Position numbers and translations under genes: made by a program. Of a stretch of DNA of 64,000 nt, positions 49,961 to 59,867 are shown piece after piece. The notes below the pieces were generated by a model, which was not told the DNA's origin, did no database searches, and saw nothing but the letters and a program-made list of their open reading frames with translations. The DNA lies in contig NZ_JAAZWB010000060.1 in NCBI RefSeq assembly GCF_012524115.1, positions 1-64,000 on the forward strand. Reading direction: 5' to 3'. Position 1 is the stretch's first letter. Every line of letters begins with the position of its first letter. This DNA comes from Bacillus sp. RO1. GTDB taxonomy: Bacteria > Bacillota > Bacilli > Bacillales > Bacillaceae_I.

Positions 49961-50392
49961 TTAGTTTTGAAGGAGAAAGGAGGTTGTATAGACTTTCACG
50001 ATTTCTCCGTCCTGCATCACTTCATTTATTTTTAGTTGAATTTCCTGTTCCAATTGAGTCAGACCTTTTCCACCTTCAAAATCGGAAGCAGTCTTGTTGG
50101 CAATTTCATGTATCACGATGTTTTGCACCTGGAAATCTCTTTTCAATAGTTCTTCCGTTGCTTTTTTACTATCCGTTTGGACTTTCATCTTCAAACGTAC
50201 ATAGCCACCGCTTTGTAAATTTGTTGTTATTTCATCAAAATCAACAGAGTATTTAATGATTTCATCAATGGTGGGATCTTCTGTTGATTCATCCGCATAA
50301 AATTTATCCACTGTAATGAGTGCAACTACTCCAATAAGTGATATACCAAGAAGGATAATAATCATGATATTAAGTAATTTATTGCGAAACAT
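49961..50392 (-). CDS. fliL: Flagellar basal body-associated protein FliL
   Basis: The 143-residue protein has one N-terminal membrane helix (LLNIMIIILLGISLIGVVAL) and an extracellular domain, and is thought to act at the stator or rod. The ATG at 50392 has GGAGG 8 bases upstream; an in-frame ATG 14 codons earlier lies inside flbD and is rejected. The true start overlaps the flbD stop by 14 bases. Confidence 0.94.
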   Translation of the reverse strand: MFRNKLLNIMIIILLGISLIGVVALITVDKFYADESTEDPTIDEIIKYSVDFDEITTNLQSGGYVRLKMKVQTDSKKATEELLKRDFQVQNIVIHEIANKTASDFEGGKGLTQLEQEIQLKINEVMQDGEIVKVYTTSFLLQN

Positions 50393-50597
50393 CTTTTTTA
50401 CCCTCCAAATGTGTTCCATGATGCATGTGAGCATAGAACTCCTTGCAATACAGAATCACTTCTTCCATTCTCTCTTTTACTATCACTTTTTTACCGTTAT
50501 TTAAAGTAATCATCGTATCTGGTGTTTCTTCAACCTGTTCAATCAACCAAACATTGACCGCAAAAGGACGACCATTGAGTTTAGTTAGCTTTATCAT
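50379..50597 (-). CDS. flbD: FlbD-family flagellar protein (SwrD)
   Basis: Small 72-residue protein starting MIKLTKLNGRPFAVNVWLIE, typical of the FlbD family between flgE and fliL. The B. subtilis ortholog SwrD (YlzI) raises flagellar torque and supports swarming. The ribosome binding site is weak. It starts 40 bp after the flgE stop and overlaps fliL. Confidence 0.93.
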   Translation of the reverse strand: MIKLTKLNGRPFAVNVWLIEQVEETPDTMITLNNGKKVIVKERMEEVILYCKEFYAHMHHGTHLEGKKDVSQ

Positions 50598-50637
50598 ATC
50601 TATCGGGCCAAGTCATTCCCACTTAGCCCTTCCCCCT

Positions 50638-52119
50638 TTATCGCTTCAGGTTGACGAGCTCTTGAAGTATTTCATCTGATGTCGTGATGATTCTTGTGTT
50701 CGCTTGGAATCCTCTTTGAGCTGTAATCATCTCCGTGAATTCTTCTGATAAATCTACATTCGACATCTCAAGCGTCCCGGAAATAATAGATGCAGCCCCG
50801 TTGTCACCGGGTCTGAACATTTCATCAAGTTGAATTCCGTCTCCGTTTTTATCCATTGTCCCTGAGTTATTTGACTGTTGAAATAGGTTTTCCCCGATTC
50901 TTTCTAATCCAGCATCATTTGGGAACTTCGCTAACATTAACTGGCCAGCAACTTTTAAGTCTCCGAATTGATCGATAAAGTTCACTTTTCCATCACCGGA
51001 AATACTGAAGCTTCTTGCATTAGGGGGAATTTGAATCAGCCCTGGACTGCCGCTTAATGAATCTGTCCATGTAGGTTGCTGGATCATTTCCGCTTTAGCG
51101 ATGAAATTCTCGAAAGTCTTGAAAGCCGTGTCAAGGCTGGTCTTTACGGACTGTGCATAGCTGACGAGATTAGATAAGTCATTGATATTGGCTGTTGCTC
51201 CAGTTGGAATTGGAATGGTCGGGTTTTGGACAACCGGGTCAATCATTCTGTATGCTATTTCACCAGTTGCACCTATGAAACTATCAATTCCATTGTTCAT
51301 GTTTTGAGCTGAAGTTATAAATCCTGTTCTTTGGTTTTCATAGATATCTGTATTAAAGTCATTGAACTGGGTTGCTGCATTATCTCTAGCAGTTTGGGCT
51401 GCCGTTGCGGCCGCTGCCAGCTGAGGATCATTACCTCCAGATTCCAAATTCGCTTTTTCAGCATCTTCAAATGTCCGTTGTGCCTCCAGGAACTTCATTG
51501 CAAGGTCAAGGTATTTGTTCGTATCATTTCTGAAGTCCCTGTATTCATCGAAGAAAATCTCTCCTGAATTCAATGCAGCGTTGGATGCAGCCATGATCTG
51601 GTCATTTGGAATTTTCTTCTCCCCTGTTTCCCCAATCATGTACATACCGTTTGCATTCACGATATAGCCATTATTATCAAGGTAGAAGTTACCTGATCTT
51701 GTATAATTCATTGCAACTGCATTGTTAATCGCCCCACCTAAGATTTTGTTGTCGCCGTAGGTGGTGGCACTATCCACATTCACTCTTGTCACGTCTGCAA
51801 TGGAGGCTACTGCGAAGAATCCATCACCTGATAAGGCTAAATCTAATGGTCGTGCAGTGGTTTGAAGGGACCCTTGAGTTTGGATAGTGTCTATTGTACT
51901 GATCATGGAACCTAAACCGATTTGCTTCGCATTAACCCCACCTTTACCTGCCGCTGGGCCACTTGCACCTGATAATTGTTGAACCATCATCTCTTGAAAA
52001 GTGGCTCTTCCTTTCTTAAATCCGTACGTATTGACATTTGCGATGTTGTTTCCGATCACATCTAATTTAGTTTGAAAATTTCTTAGTGCGCCGATACTTG
52101 AATACATGGAACGTAGCAT
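50638..52119 (-). CDS. flgE: Flagellar hook protein, with a large insertion
   Basis: Hook subunit (called FlgE, formerly FlgG, in B. subtilis). N-terminus MLRSMYSSIGALRNFQTKLD and C-terminus (EMSNVDLSEEFTEMITAQRG to the LVNLKR end) are standard D0/D1 sequences. At 493 residues it is far longer than the 264-residue B. subtilis protein. The extra length is about 30 residues near 104-136 and about 195 near 164-360, the latter Ala/Gln/Asn-rich and helical in appearance. A DKNGDGIQLDE segment (423-433) resembles a calcium loop. AAGGGGG lies 8 bases before the ATG. Confidence 0.95.
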   Translation of the reverse strand: MLRSMYSSIGALRNFQTKLDVIGNNIANVNTYGFKKGRATFQEMMVQQLSGASGPAAGKGGVNAKQIGLGSMISTIDTIQTQGSLQTTARPLDLALSGDGFFAVASIADVTRVNVDSATTYGDNKILGGAINNAVAMNYTRSGNFYLDNNGYIVNANGMYMIGETGEKKIPNDQIMAASNAALNSGEIFFDEYRDFRNDTNKYLDLAMKFLEAQRTFEDAEKANLESGGNDPQLAAAATAAQTARDNAATQFNDFNTDIYENQRTGFITSAQNMNNGIDSFIGATGEIAYRMIDPVVQNPTIPIPTGATANINDLSNLVSYAQSVKTSLDTAFKTFENFIAKAEMIQQPTWTDSLSGSPGLIQIPPNARSFSISGDGKVNFIDQFGDLKVAGQLMLAKFPNDAGLERIGENLFQQSNNSGTMDKNGDGIQLDEMFRPGDNGAASIISGTLEMSNVDLSEEFTEMITAQRGFQANTRIITTSDEILQELVNLKR

Positions 52120-52152
52120 GTTTTTTTCCCCCTTCTTCTCTACCGATATTCT

Positions 52153-52806
52153 TTATTGTGTAATTTGTTGGATGGCTTCTAGTGGTATCTTTTTATCTGA
52201 CAAGCGCTCATCAGTGACAGTGAGATGGATTTTTCCATCCTTTGTAAGAACAGAGTTTACCAAGACATTTTCATAGGATTCTTCCCCTAAGCTTATGGAA
52301 ACCTTTTTTCCTATAAGATGACTTGCTGATAATAGAGAAGCGTTTCCGCCTTGAGAAACTTCTTCAGATTGATTCACCTTAGTGATTTGCTCTACGGTAA
52401 TTTGACTTCCATCGTCCATAATTAATCTAGCTTTTCCAGCTTGCATAGAGATACTTGTAACCGTACCATTCTTCATTTCGACAAATGGTTCGTTTTCCAC
52501 CATATATGTGTGCTGCCATGTAAGCTCTGAGCCTAAATACTGTTGCAAGGAGAGTACGTTCATTTTATTCTGGGTGTCTATAAAACCTTCCATGCTCTTG
52601 TTCAAGTTCGCCATTTGTTCAAGGGAGGAGAAGTTTGCCATCTGGGCAATAAATTCTCTATCTTCCATCGGATTTAAAGGATCTTGATTTTGTAATTGGG
52701 CAATAAGTAGCCGAAGAAAATCATCTTTTCCCATTACATTATTTTGTTTGGTCGATTCTACCGGACGGTTCTGAATGAAAAGATCAGATGAAATGGAATT
52801 TGTCAT
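52153..52806 (-). CDS. flgD: Flagellar hook capping protein FlgD
   Basis: Cap needed for hook polymerisation. The N-terminal region has the signatures [22 protein letters not shown] and [18 protein letters not shown]. At 217 residues it includes a C-terminal region (about 110-217, beta-rich in appearance) that is closer in length to enterobacterial FlgD than to the shorter B. subtilis protein. It overlaps the fliK stop by 4 bases. Confidence 0.95.
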   Translation of the reverse strand: MTNSISSDLFIQNRPVESTKQNNVMGKDDFLRLLIAQLQNQDPLNPMEDREFIAQMANFSSLEQMANLNKSMEGFIDTQNKMNVLSLQQYLGSELTWQHTYMVENEPFVEMKNGTVTSISMQAGKARLIMDDGSQITVEQITKVNQSEEVSQGGNASLLSASHLIGKKVSISLGEESYENVLVNSVLTKDGKIHLTVTDERLSDKKIPLEAIQQITQ

Positions 52807-53996
52807 GTTCTCTCACCTTCAGGATTTATTGTTTCTAACTCTTCTAAAAGGACATCTTCAAAAGATTGATTTGAATCGTCTTGTTGTTTGTCCTGCTTAA
52901 AAGATTGCTTCTGTTGAGCATTTTCTTCGTTTGTTCCTTTATGCTGTTGAGTTAATTTTTGATCATGATCTAAAAACACGACTTCTATCTTGTCTATACT
53001 CGTATTCGTTTGGGCAAGAGTTTGTTTCAAATTGCTCATTCCACTTTCAAGAAGCGCGGCAGCAGACTTGGAATGGACAATTAGCTTTGTGACTAAGCCG
53101 TTCTGGGTTTCCTGCAATTTAATATGTAATGTTCCAAGATGCTCCGGGGCCAATCTTATAGTCATGGATTGGTTACCGTTCACTAGTTTTGTCGTTGTTT
53201 TAGACAGAATACCTTCTAGCTTTTGCATCAACTGTTCACGTGCAACCTCATTTGTTGTTGTATCTACGACCCATTGAATGGTTGTCTGTTTTGGTTGATG
53301 CAACAAGTTCATCGTAATCGGACCGTTTTGTAGAAACGTTTCATTATTAGGCACAAAAGCTGCTCTTGTAGTAGGCGAATCCGATGTGGATGGTTGTAAA
53401 ACTGGATGAGTTGCCCTAATCACCTGTTCCACCTTCCCCAATTTGGATTCTATCGCCTTTAAAAGATCCTTTACGTTTGACTGTTCTTTAGTAGTTATTT
53501 GCAGTTCTGTCTGTTCATCAACTGACATAATATAGCTTTTTATGAACATCATCACTCTTTCTGAAACTTGAGTGAATGGTTGTATCAACTGTTTATCTAT
53601 TTTTCCTTGAAAATTACCGTCTAGATTGGCGAATAGTGACATCATCGCCATCACATCTTCTAAAAGATGGAAGTATTCTTTTGTATCAGCTGTATCTGAC
53701 TCCATCTCTCGCCATTCTTGAAGTTCATTTAGCAACACAAGCTGCAATGTCAGAGTTTCATCCATTTCTTTCAACAACTTCTCGATGATGACATTTTCAT
53801 CGTCAACCATGTCACTATTGGGCTTTGAAAGTGACATCCTGGTGGAAAGAAGACTTTCAGACAAAATAAAACGGAAACTGTCCGATGTATTTTCGGTAAG
53901 TTGCTCTGATTTTCTCACTCCGTCGTTGGTCATTTTTTTGCTTGATCCGACAGAAGCAGAACCTTCACCTGTTACAAAAAAGTTCACTTCTTTCAT
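52803..53996 (-). CDS. fliK: Flagellar hook-length control protein FliK
   Basis: Molecular ruler secreted during hook assembly. The 397 residues have a variable N-terminal part and a conserved C-terminal hook-length domain ([20 protein letters not shown], then [17 protein letters not shown]), and a Gln/Asp-rich tail. The AAAGG site is very close to the ATG, so the GTG four codons in (9 bases from that site) is an alternative start. It overlaps flgD. Confidence 0.92.
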   Translation of the reverse strand: MKEVNFFVTGEGSASVGSSKKMTNDGVRKSEQLTENTSDSFRFILSESLLSTRMSLSKPNSDMVDDENVIIEKLLKEMDETLTLQLVLLNELQEWREMESDTADTKEYFHLLEDVMAMMSLFANLDGNFQGKIDKQLIQPFTQVSERVMMFIKSYIMSVDEQTELQITTKEQSNVKDLLKAIESKLGKVEQVIRATHPVLQPSTSDSPTTRAAFVPNNETFLQNGPITMNLLHQPKQTTIQWVVDTTTNEVAREQLMQKLEGILSKTTTKLVNGNQSMTIRLAPEHLGTLHIKLQETQNGLVTKLIVHSKSAAALLESGMSNLKQTLAQTNTSIDKIEVVFLDHDQKLTQQHKGTNEENAQQKQSFKQDKQQDDSNQSFEDVLLEELETINPEGERT

Positions 53997-54010
53997 TCCT
54001 TTCTAAAAAC

Positions 54011-54589
54011 CTATTCATTATCGGCTAGTAATTCCGTAAATCTTGCTGCCTGTTGTGGTTCTAGCTGTCCTAATATGGAAGATGTTTTCGATGTGCTTAA
54101 TTGATTTAAGATCAGGAGGGCCATTTCTTCATCTAGTTCCATCATGATTTGAGCAGCCTTTTTCGTAGACATACCTTCATATAGCTTTGCCAGCTCTTTG
54201 GTTGAAGTCTTTATTTCCTGTTGTTGTTTCTCTAAATCTTCTATTCTACTATTCGCTTCTTCAAGACTTGCAACAAGCTTTGTAATCTCTCTCTCTTTTT
54301 CACTAACTTGCCTTTCTAAGAGAATGATTTCTTGTGAAGAATTTTGGTTATCTGTTTGTTGTGATGAAGACACTTCCTTTTCCTCTTTCTTTTCTTCTGT
54401 TGTTGTCATCTTTTCATCAGCTGGGAGAAAAGACTGGGCAACTTCAAATATATTCTTGCCCTCATATGTCAGATAGCCCAGTACAATGACCAAAGTAAAA
54501 AGAAGTGGAATGATAAACAAGTATAAAAGCTTTTGCAAAAATGAATATTTTTCTTCTACTTCTTCTGTTTGTTTCTCTTTTTTCATCAT
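54011..54589 (-). CDS. ylxF: MotE-family flagellar protein YlxF
   Basis: The 192-residue protein has one membrane helix (LLYLFIIPLLFTLVIVLGYL, about 17-36), a long coiled coil (about 75-140), and a C-terminal MgtE_N/MotE-like domain (YEGMSTKKAAQIMMELDEE, SSILGQLEPQQAARFTELL). It lies between fliJ and fliK as in B. subtilis. The precise function is not established; relatives act as stator-associated chaperones. Confidence 0.9.
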   Translation of the reverse strand: MMKKEKQTEEVEEKYSFLQKLLYLFIIPLLFTLVIVLGYLTYEGKNIFEVAQSFLPADEKMTTTEEKKEEKEVSSSQQTDNQNSSQEIILLERQVSEKEREITKLVASLEEANSRIEDLEKQQQEIKTSTKELAKLYEGMSTKKAAQIMMELDEEMALLILNQLSTSKTSSILGQLEPQQAARFTELLADNE

Positions 54590-54593
54590 TTAT

Positions 54594-55043
54594 TCACCTA
54601 TTCGTATGTTGCGAATATTGAAGGATGGAGAGTTCGTCTATAAAAGTCGCCTCCACTTTAAGATCACTTTGCTTCCAGTAAAGTTTTTCTTTGTTATCCA
54701 ACACTTCATATTTTTTACATTCCACGGATTGTTCTTTCAGTTTTTCTTCTTTAAGATTCATGAACGCTCTCGCATGGCTTACTTTTTTTTGTTGGTGTAG
54801 CAAGTTTTTTTCCAAGTTCCCCATGAAAAATTGTTGCTGTTTAAGTGTTTCTATTGGTATTCCGCTTTGAAGGCTAGCTTGGAGTGATTCATCTAATTGC
54901 TCTTTTTTCTTTAAAAGTTCGTATAAGGCTTGTCCTTCCGTTTCAAACTGTGAAATGGCTGTTTGATATTCTGAACTCGCTTGATCTTTCTCCGCTTTTT
55001 TCACTACCAACAGCTTCTCTAAACGTCCTTTTCTTACAGACAT
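54594..55043 (-). CDS. fliJ: Flagellar export chaperone FliJ
   Basis: Central stalk-like coiled-coil protein of the FliI ATPase. The 149-residue protein is almost entirely heptad-rich, charged helix (RLEKLLVVKKAEKDQASSEY onward). The ATG at 55043 fits AGGTGG 5 bases upstream; a GTG three codons earlier overlaps the site. It begins 9 bp after fliI. Confidence 0.9.
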   Translation of the reverse strand: MSVRKGRLEKLLVVKKAEKDQASSEYQTAISQFETEGQALYELLKKKEQLDESLQASLQSGIPIETLKQQQFFMGNLEKNLLHQQKKVSHARAFMNLKEEKLKEQSVECKKYEVLDNKEKLYWKQSDLKVEATFIDELSILQYSQHTNR

Positions 55044-55052
55044 GCCTACCAC

Positions 55053-56366
55053 CTACTTCATTAAGTTTGTTAGTTCTTTTTTTGTATCAGCAAACTTCCA
55101 GCTATCATCAACCTCTTGTTTTAAATAGTTAATGATGGCCGGGTAGGATTGAATGGCATCATCAATTTCTCTGGAGCTGCCGCGTTTATACGCGCCAATG
55201 TTGATGAGATCTTCTGCTTGGTAATATTTCGATAGCTTTTCCCGCATGGATTCCGCTGCCCTTTTATGTTCATGATCAACGATATGATTCATTACTCGAC
55301 TCACACTTTTTAATACGTTAATAGCTGGGTATTGTCCCTTATTGGCTAGGTCTCTATCTAAAACGAAATGGCCGTCTAAAATACCTCGCACCGTATCAGC
55401 TATTGGCTCATTCATGTCATCACCATCCACTAACACAGTATAAAAAGCTGTGATGGAGCCTAATTGGTTTGTACCGGTTCTTTCCAACAACTTAGGCAGC
55501 ATGGAGAATACGCTGGGGGTATAGCCTTTGGTAGTCGGTGGTTCTCCCACAGCTAAGCCCACCTCTCTCTGCGCCATCGCTACCCTTGTTACGGAATCCA
55601 TCATGAGCATGACATTATATCCCATATCTCGAAAATACTCGGAGATGGCGGTCGCGGTATACGCCCCTTTAATACGCATAAGAGCCGGTTGATCGGATGT
55701 GGCTACAATAACAATGGAGCGTTTTAATCCTTCAGGACCAAGGTCACGTTCCAAAAAGTCCCGAACTTCTCTGCCACGTTCTCCAATGAGTGCGATCACA
55801 TTGATGTCTGCATGAGTGTTTCGTGCAATCATGCCAAGAAGCGTACTTTTTCCTACCCCACTACCTGCAAAGATTCCTACCCTCTGACCTTTGCCGACTG
55901 TAAGCAGGCCGTCTATGACTTTTACTCCCACTTCCAACTCTTCTGTGATAGATGGCCGCGTCATTGGATTTGGTGGTGCCTGGTCCGTTGGGTATTTACC
56001 TAAACCAACAGGTAATTCCTCTTCTGGATTTAATGGTTTGCCCATTGCATCCAGTACCATCCCCCTTAACTCTTCACCGATTCTGATTTCTAAAGGATTA
56101 TTAGTCGCTTCCACCATACATCCTGGTCCGATATCCTGAATATCTGTAAATGGCATTAAAATAACATGGTCATCCCTGAAGCCAACAACTTCTGCTTGGA
56201 CAACTCTTCTTTTCTTTTTATGGATGATGATATTACATACATCCCCAATGGAGCTTTCAGGCCCTTTAGATTCAATCATTAGCCCGATAACTCTTTTTAC
56301 TTTTCCGTAACGCCTGTACGGGTTTATTGTATCTATTTCTTTCAGCAAATCGTCAATGGTCAACAT
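55053..56366 (-). CDS. fliI: Flagellar export ATPase FliI
   Basis: Energises flagellar type III export. The 437 residues have the F1-beta-like core with Walker A GSGVGKST (168-175), the LIGERGREVRDFLERDL segment and the Walker B-type MLMMDSVTRVAMAQRE. The ATG at 56366 has GGTGGAG 8 bases upstream, while a GTG two codons earlier overlaps the fliH stop (GTGA); length with the ATG matches B. subtilis to within one residue. Confidence 0.97.
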   Translation of the reverse strand: MLTIDDLLKEIDTINPYRRYGKVKRVIGLMIESKGPESSIGDVCNIIIHKKKRRVVQAEVVGFRDDHVILMPFTDIQDIGPGCMVEATNNPLEIRIGEELRGMVLDAMGKPLNPEEELPVGLGKYPTDQAPPNPMTRPSITEELEVGVKVIDGLLTVGKGQRVGIFAGSGVGKSTLLGMIARNTHADINVIALIGERGREVRDFLERDLGPEGLKRSIVIVATSDQPALMRIKGAYTATAISEYFRDMGYNVMLMMDSVTRVAMAQREVGLAVGEPPTTKGYTPSVFSMLPKLLERTGTNQLGSITAFYTVLVDGDDMNEPIADTVRGILDGHFVLDRDLANKGQYPAINVLKSVSRVMNHIVDHEHKRAAESMREKLSKYYQAEDLINIGAYKRGSSREIDDAIQSYPAIINYLKQEVDDSWKFADTKKELTNLMK

Positions 56367-56368
56367 AA

Positions 56369-57148
56369 TCACAACTCCACCCTGACAAGTTGCAAAAGAT
56401 GTTCTTTAACTTCTTTCAACTGCGTATCAATCGAAACATCAATTCGTCCTGCAGTAGAATCAATCCAGCATCCATTATCTTGTAAATCTGCATCAGGAAA
56501 AATAATAAGATCATACTGGCTATTGATGATATTTTGCAAAATTTGTTTATTCATCAGTAGATTTGGGTATTGGCTAGGACTTACATAAATTTTTATTTCC
56601 TCTTTTTCTTTGACTTCTTTCAGCGCTGTCTGAACCAATTGCGAAAAAGTGGAAGGGTCTGAATCCAAGGAGGATCCAATAATTTTTTCTGCAACTTTAA
56701 CACTAAGCATGACGATGGACTCGATTGAACTGTCAAGTTTTTCGTTGTACTGCAATTTAGCCAATTCGATAATGCGGTTAGCCTCATTAAGCCGCTCTTC
56801 ATATAATGCTCGTGCCTGTTTTTCACCTGCTTGAAATCCTTGTTCATGTCCTTCGTTATACGCTTTTTGCATCCATAACTCTTTCTCTGATTCCCAAGCT
56901 TTCTTATCCTCTTCAATTGCCATTGCTGCTTTTTGTCTTTCTAAGGCTGCCTGTTCCAAAATGTCAGCGGCGTCCCTATTTGCTTTTTCAATAGCAAGAT
57001 TGATGGATTCTATACTATGGCCAAGTACTGTTTCCGCTTTCGTCTCCGATTGGTTTTTCTTGAATATAGGAGCAACTTTTATGGAAACAGATTCCTTATT
57101 TCCTTCTATTAAAGAAAATGATTTTATTAACTTAGACAATGATGTCAT
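56369..57148 (-). CDS. fliH: Flagellar export ATPase regulator FliH
   Basis: Stator-like partner of FliI. The protein has a long coiled coil (about 55-130) with Gly-x3-Gly-like spacing in NEGHEQGFQAGEKQARA and a C-terminal FliH domain (VSPSQYPNLLMN, WIDSTAGRIDVSIDTQLKEV). The ATG at 57148 overlaps the end of fliG by 17 bases, but its GGAGG is only 2 bases away. A TTG at 57139 with 9-base spacing is a real alternative start. Confidence 0.9.
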   Translation of the reverse strand: MTSLSKLIKSFSLIEGNKESVSIKVAPIFKKNQSETKAETVLGHSIESINLAIEKANRDAADILEQAALERQKAAMAIEEDKKAWESEKELWMQKAYNEGHEQGFQAGEKQARALYEERLNEANRIIELAKLQYNEKLDSSIESIVMLSVKVAEKIIGSSLDSDPSTFSQLVQTALKEVKEKEEIKIYVSPSQYPNLLMNKQILQNIINSQYDLIIFPDADLQDNGCWIDSTAGRIDVSIDTQLKEVKEHLLQLVRVEL

Positions 57149-58151
57149 CTCCTCCGCCACGAGCAATGACAATTTCCCCTGCTTCTTCAAGCTTTCTAAT
57201 GATACCTACGATTCTAGATTGGGATTCTTCGACATCCTTTAAGCGAACAGGACCCATGTATTCCATATCGTCTTTCATGGTTTCTACCATTCGTTTAGAC
57301 ATGTTTTTAAACACAATTTCTTTGACCTCTTCACTGGCAACCTTCAGAGCAAGCATCATGTCTTCATTTTCCACATCACGAATTACTCGCTGTATTGCCA
57401 TGTTATCAAGCGTAACAATGTCTTCGAATACGAACATTCGTTTCTTGATTTCTTCTGCCAATTCCGGATCTTGAATTTCTAAAGAGTCAAGGATGGTTCT
57501 TTCTGTACTTCTGTCTACCTGATTTAACACTTCTACGACAGAATCGATTCCACCTGTGTTTGTATAATCACGAGTAACGGTAGTAGAAAGCTTTCTTTCA
57601 AGAATTTGTTCTACCTCATTTATAATTTCAGGAGATGTACTGTCCATCACTGCAATTCTTTTTGCAATATCTGCCTGTAATTCTTGTGGTAACTCTGATA
57701 GTATTTGACCAGACTTTGTCGGTTCCAAGTAGGATAAGACAAGCGCAATCGTTTGTGGGTGTTCGTTTTGTATAAAATTCAGAATCTGAGAAGCGTCCGC
57801 TTTTCTAGCAAAGTCAAAGGGCTTAACCTGTAAAGAAGAAGTAAGCCTTGTAATGATTGCTGTTGCCTGGTCTTTACCTAAAGCTTTTTCTAAAACGGTT
57901 TTGGCGTAACTAATCCCGCCTTGAGAGATATAATCTTGAGCAAGGGCTATTTGGTGAAACTCTTCCAGGACATCTTCCTTGATGTGAGAATCGACTGTAC
58001 GTACCCCGCTGATTTCGAGTGTTAATTTTTCAATTTCTTCTTCTGATAAATGCTTGTAAACGGAAGCCGAAACATCCGGACCAAGCGAGATCAATAAGAT
58101 GGCCGCCTTTTGTTTATTCGAAAAGGATTTTGCCTGTGTTGCTTTTGCCAT
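57132..58151 (-). CDS. fliG: Flagellar motor switch protein FliG
   Basis: C-ring protein that contacts the MS ring and stator. The 339 residues show the N domain (KAAILLISLGPDVSASVYKH), the middle domain with the EHPQ motif (NEHPQTIALVLSYL) and the C domain with the charged torque helix (MSKRMVETMKDDMEYMGPVR). It follows fliF by 18 bp. Confidence 0.98.
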   Translation of the reverse strand: MAKATQAKSFSNKQKAAILLISLGPDVSASVYKHLSEEEIEKLTLEISGVRTVDSHIKEDVLEEFHQIALAQDYISQGGISYAKTVLEKALGKDQATAIITRLTSSLQVKPFDFARKADASQILNFIQNEHPQTIALVLSYLEPTKSGQILSELPQELQADIAKRIAVMDSTSPEIINEVEQILERKLSTTVTRDYTNTGGIDSVVEVLNQVDRSTERTILDSLEIQDPELAEEIKKRMFVFEDIVTLDNMAIQRVIRDVENEDMMLALKVASEEVKEIVFKNMSKRMVETMKDDMEYMGPVRLKDVEESQSRIVGIIRKLEEAGEIVIARGGGDDIIV

Positions 58152-58169
58152 ATTCGTCTCCCTCCCCTT

Positions 58170-59759
58170 CTATTCCGACAACCATGAACGTAATAGTTTA
58201 GCAAATTCATCCGGCTTTTCTTTAGCCATTTTTTCTAGTTGTTTTCGACGCGCTGAACTTTCCGACTCTTTTTCATTATTTATATCCGGCACATGGATTT
58301 GGACAGTTTCTTCTTCTGTAACCATTACCTCTTCCTCTTCCGCTTTTCCATTACGCTTGAATAGAAGGAACAATAACAAGAGGATGACAGCAAGGAGAAT
58401 ACCAGCTACAACATATATCCAGGTTGGAATTGCAGAATCTGTCGTTTCTTCCATTTCCACTTTTCCATTGAACTGCTGAACGGAAACAACAATTTTTTCA
58501 TCAATGTTAGCTTGTTCAGGGTCATCCCCTAACATGTTTTTATCTATGGTTGTACGGACAATCGTGCTTAGTATTTGTCTAATATCTTCAATTGTATTTT
58601 CTTGCATGGATAATGGATCATCGGCTACAGGAGGCTCCACCATAACCTGGATGCCCAAATCTCTTACTTTATAAGGGCTTTCTACAATTTCAGACCTGAT
58701 TCTATTGACTTCATTATTAATTCTTTCTTCCATTCTTTCGTAATCGCCACTGCCATTTCCACCTCCGGCAACATATGCAGGAATATCTGCTTCTCCAGTT
58801 CCCGGCACCCCACCTGCGTTACCTTCACTACCTGTATAACTCTCGGTAATTCTTTCAACACTTACAGCAATTCCTTCCATGTTTTCGGGGTCCACTGGTG
58901 TTACAGTGTTTTCTTCCCTTGCTTCCTGGGTAAAATCTATATCAGTTGTCACAGAGACAACCACTTTGTTATAGCCCATCATCATTCCGAGCATCTGCTG
59001 GACCTGTCTTTGAATGTCTCTCTCAATTTCCTTCTTTAATTCCAGTTGCGTGGATGCATTAAAGGTACTGCCAGAATTTTGGTTATTTTTTAAATCAAAA
59101 TACTCAAAGTTTTGGTTCATGATGACGATATTATCAGTAGATAAGTTAGGAATACTTTTTGATACTAGATGGTATAGCGCATTAACATTATTCTGGTCAA
59201 ATTGATATCCAGGATCATTTTCAATTACGATGGATGCTGATGCCACTTGAGTCGATTCTCTTACGAATACTCCTTCTTCTGGAAGGCTGAGCATGACCTG
59301 GGCATCTTTCACCCCTTCAATACTTTTCACTAAATTCGCTAGCTCTGTTTGCATGGCGTCTAGCTTCATTATTCGAAATTCGTTGTCTGTCATTCCAAAT
59401 CCTGATCTTTCGCCAAAAAAACCATAATCGATGCTGCCGCTTTTCGGAAGACCTTCGGCAGCCAATTCCACTTTCAATGAATCTACCGATTGTTGAGGAA
59501 CCAAGATTGCGGTACCGTTATTAGTTATCTGTGATTGGATGCCCCTACCATCTAACACTTCTTTAATTTGCCCTGTTTCCTGAACGGTCAAATCTTTGTA
59601 TAGAGGGGCCATGTCTGTCTTGTTCAAAAAGTACACAATTGCGATTATTGCAAAAAAGGATACGATAACTGTACTGACCATCGCTGTCTTTTGAGCTTTT
59701 GATCTATTCGTCCAAAAGGAAAAAGTTTTTGTCTTTATTTCTTGTAATCTCTCTTTCAT
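58170..59759 (-). CDS. fliF: Flagellar MS-ring protein FliF
   Basis: Forms the membrane ring on which the motor is built. The 529 residues have an N-terminal membrane helix (MVSTVIVSFFAIIAIVYFL, about 28-46), ring-building motifs 1 and 2 (LAAEGLPKSGSIDYGFFGER, MLSLPEEGVFVRE), a Gly/Ser-rich loop (about 310-345), a second membrane helix (TWIYVVAGILLAVILLLLFL) and a cytosolic FliG-binding tail. Its GGGGG ribosome binding site is 10 bases from the ATG and abuts a helix arm. Confidence 0.97.
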   Translation of the reverse strand: MKERLQEIKTKTFSFWTNRSKAQKTAMVSTVIVSFFAIIAIVYFLNKTDMAPLYKDLTVQETGQIKEVLDGRGIQSQITNNGTAILVPQQSVDSLKVELAAEGLPKSGSIDYGFFGERSGFGMTDNEFRIMKLDAMQTELANLVKSIEGVKDAQVMLSLPEEGVFVRESTQVASASIVIENDPGYQFDQNNVNALYHLVSKSIPNLSTDNIVIMNQNFEYFDLKNNQNSGSTFNASTQLELKKEIERDIQRQVQQMLGMMMGYNKVVVSVTTDIDFTQEAREENTVTPVDPENMEGIAVSVERITESYTGSEGNAGGVPGTGEADIPAYVAGGGNGSGDYERMEERINNEVNRIRSEIVESPYKVRDLGIQVMVEPPVADDPLSMQENTIEDIRQILSTIVRTTIDKNMLGDDPEQANIDEKIVVSVQQFNGKVEMEETTDSAIPTWIYVVAGILLAVILLLLFLLFKRNGKAEEEEVMVTEEETVQIHVPDINNEKESESSARRKQLEKMAKEKPDEFAKLLRSWLSE

Positions 59760-59769
59760 TACGTCAATT

Positions 59770-59867
59770 CCCCCGGTTATTATCTTGCAGCAAAGTTATG
59801 CAGTAAATAACCGCATTATTTTCTATCTGTAAGATCGCTGTCACTGTTGGGTGACAATAGGTTATTT
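59770..59867 (-). promoter_or_regulatory. Candidate RNA switch in the fliE-fliF gap
   Basis: In transcript order: arm 1 AAATAACC (59867-59860), hairpin TGTCAC/GTGACA (59856-59851 and 59844-59839), arm 2 GGTTATTT (59812-59805), arm 3 AATAACC (59781-59775), then GGGGG (59774-59770), the fliF ribosome binding site. Arm 2 can pair with arm 1 (8 bp) or arm 3 (7 bp) but not both. The second pairing stacks directly on the ribosome binding site. Confidence 0.5.
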
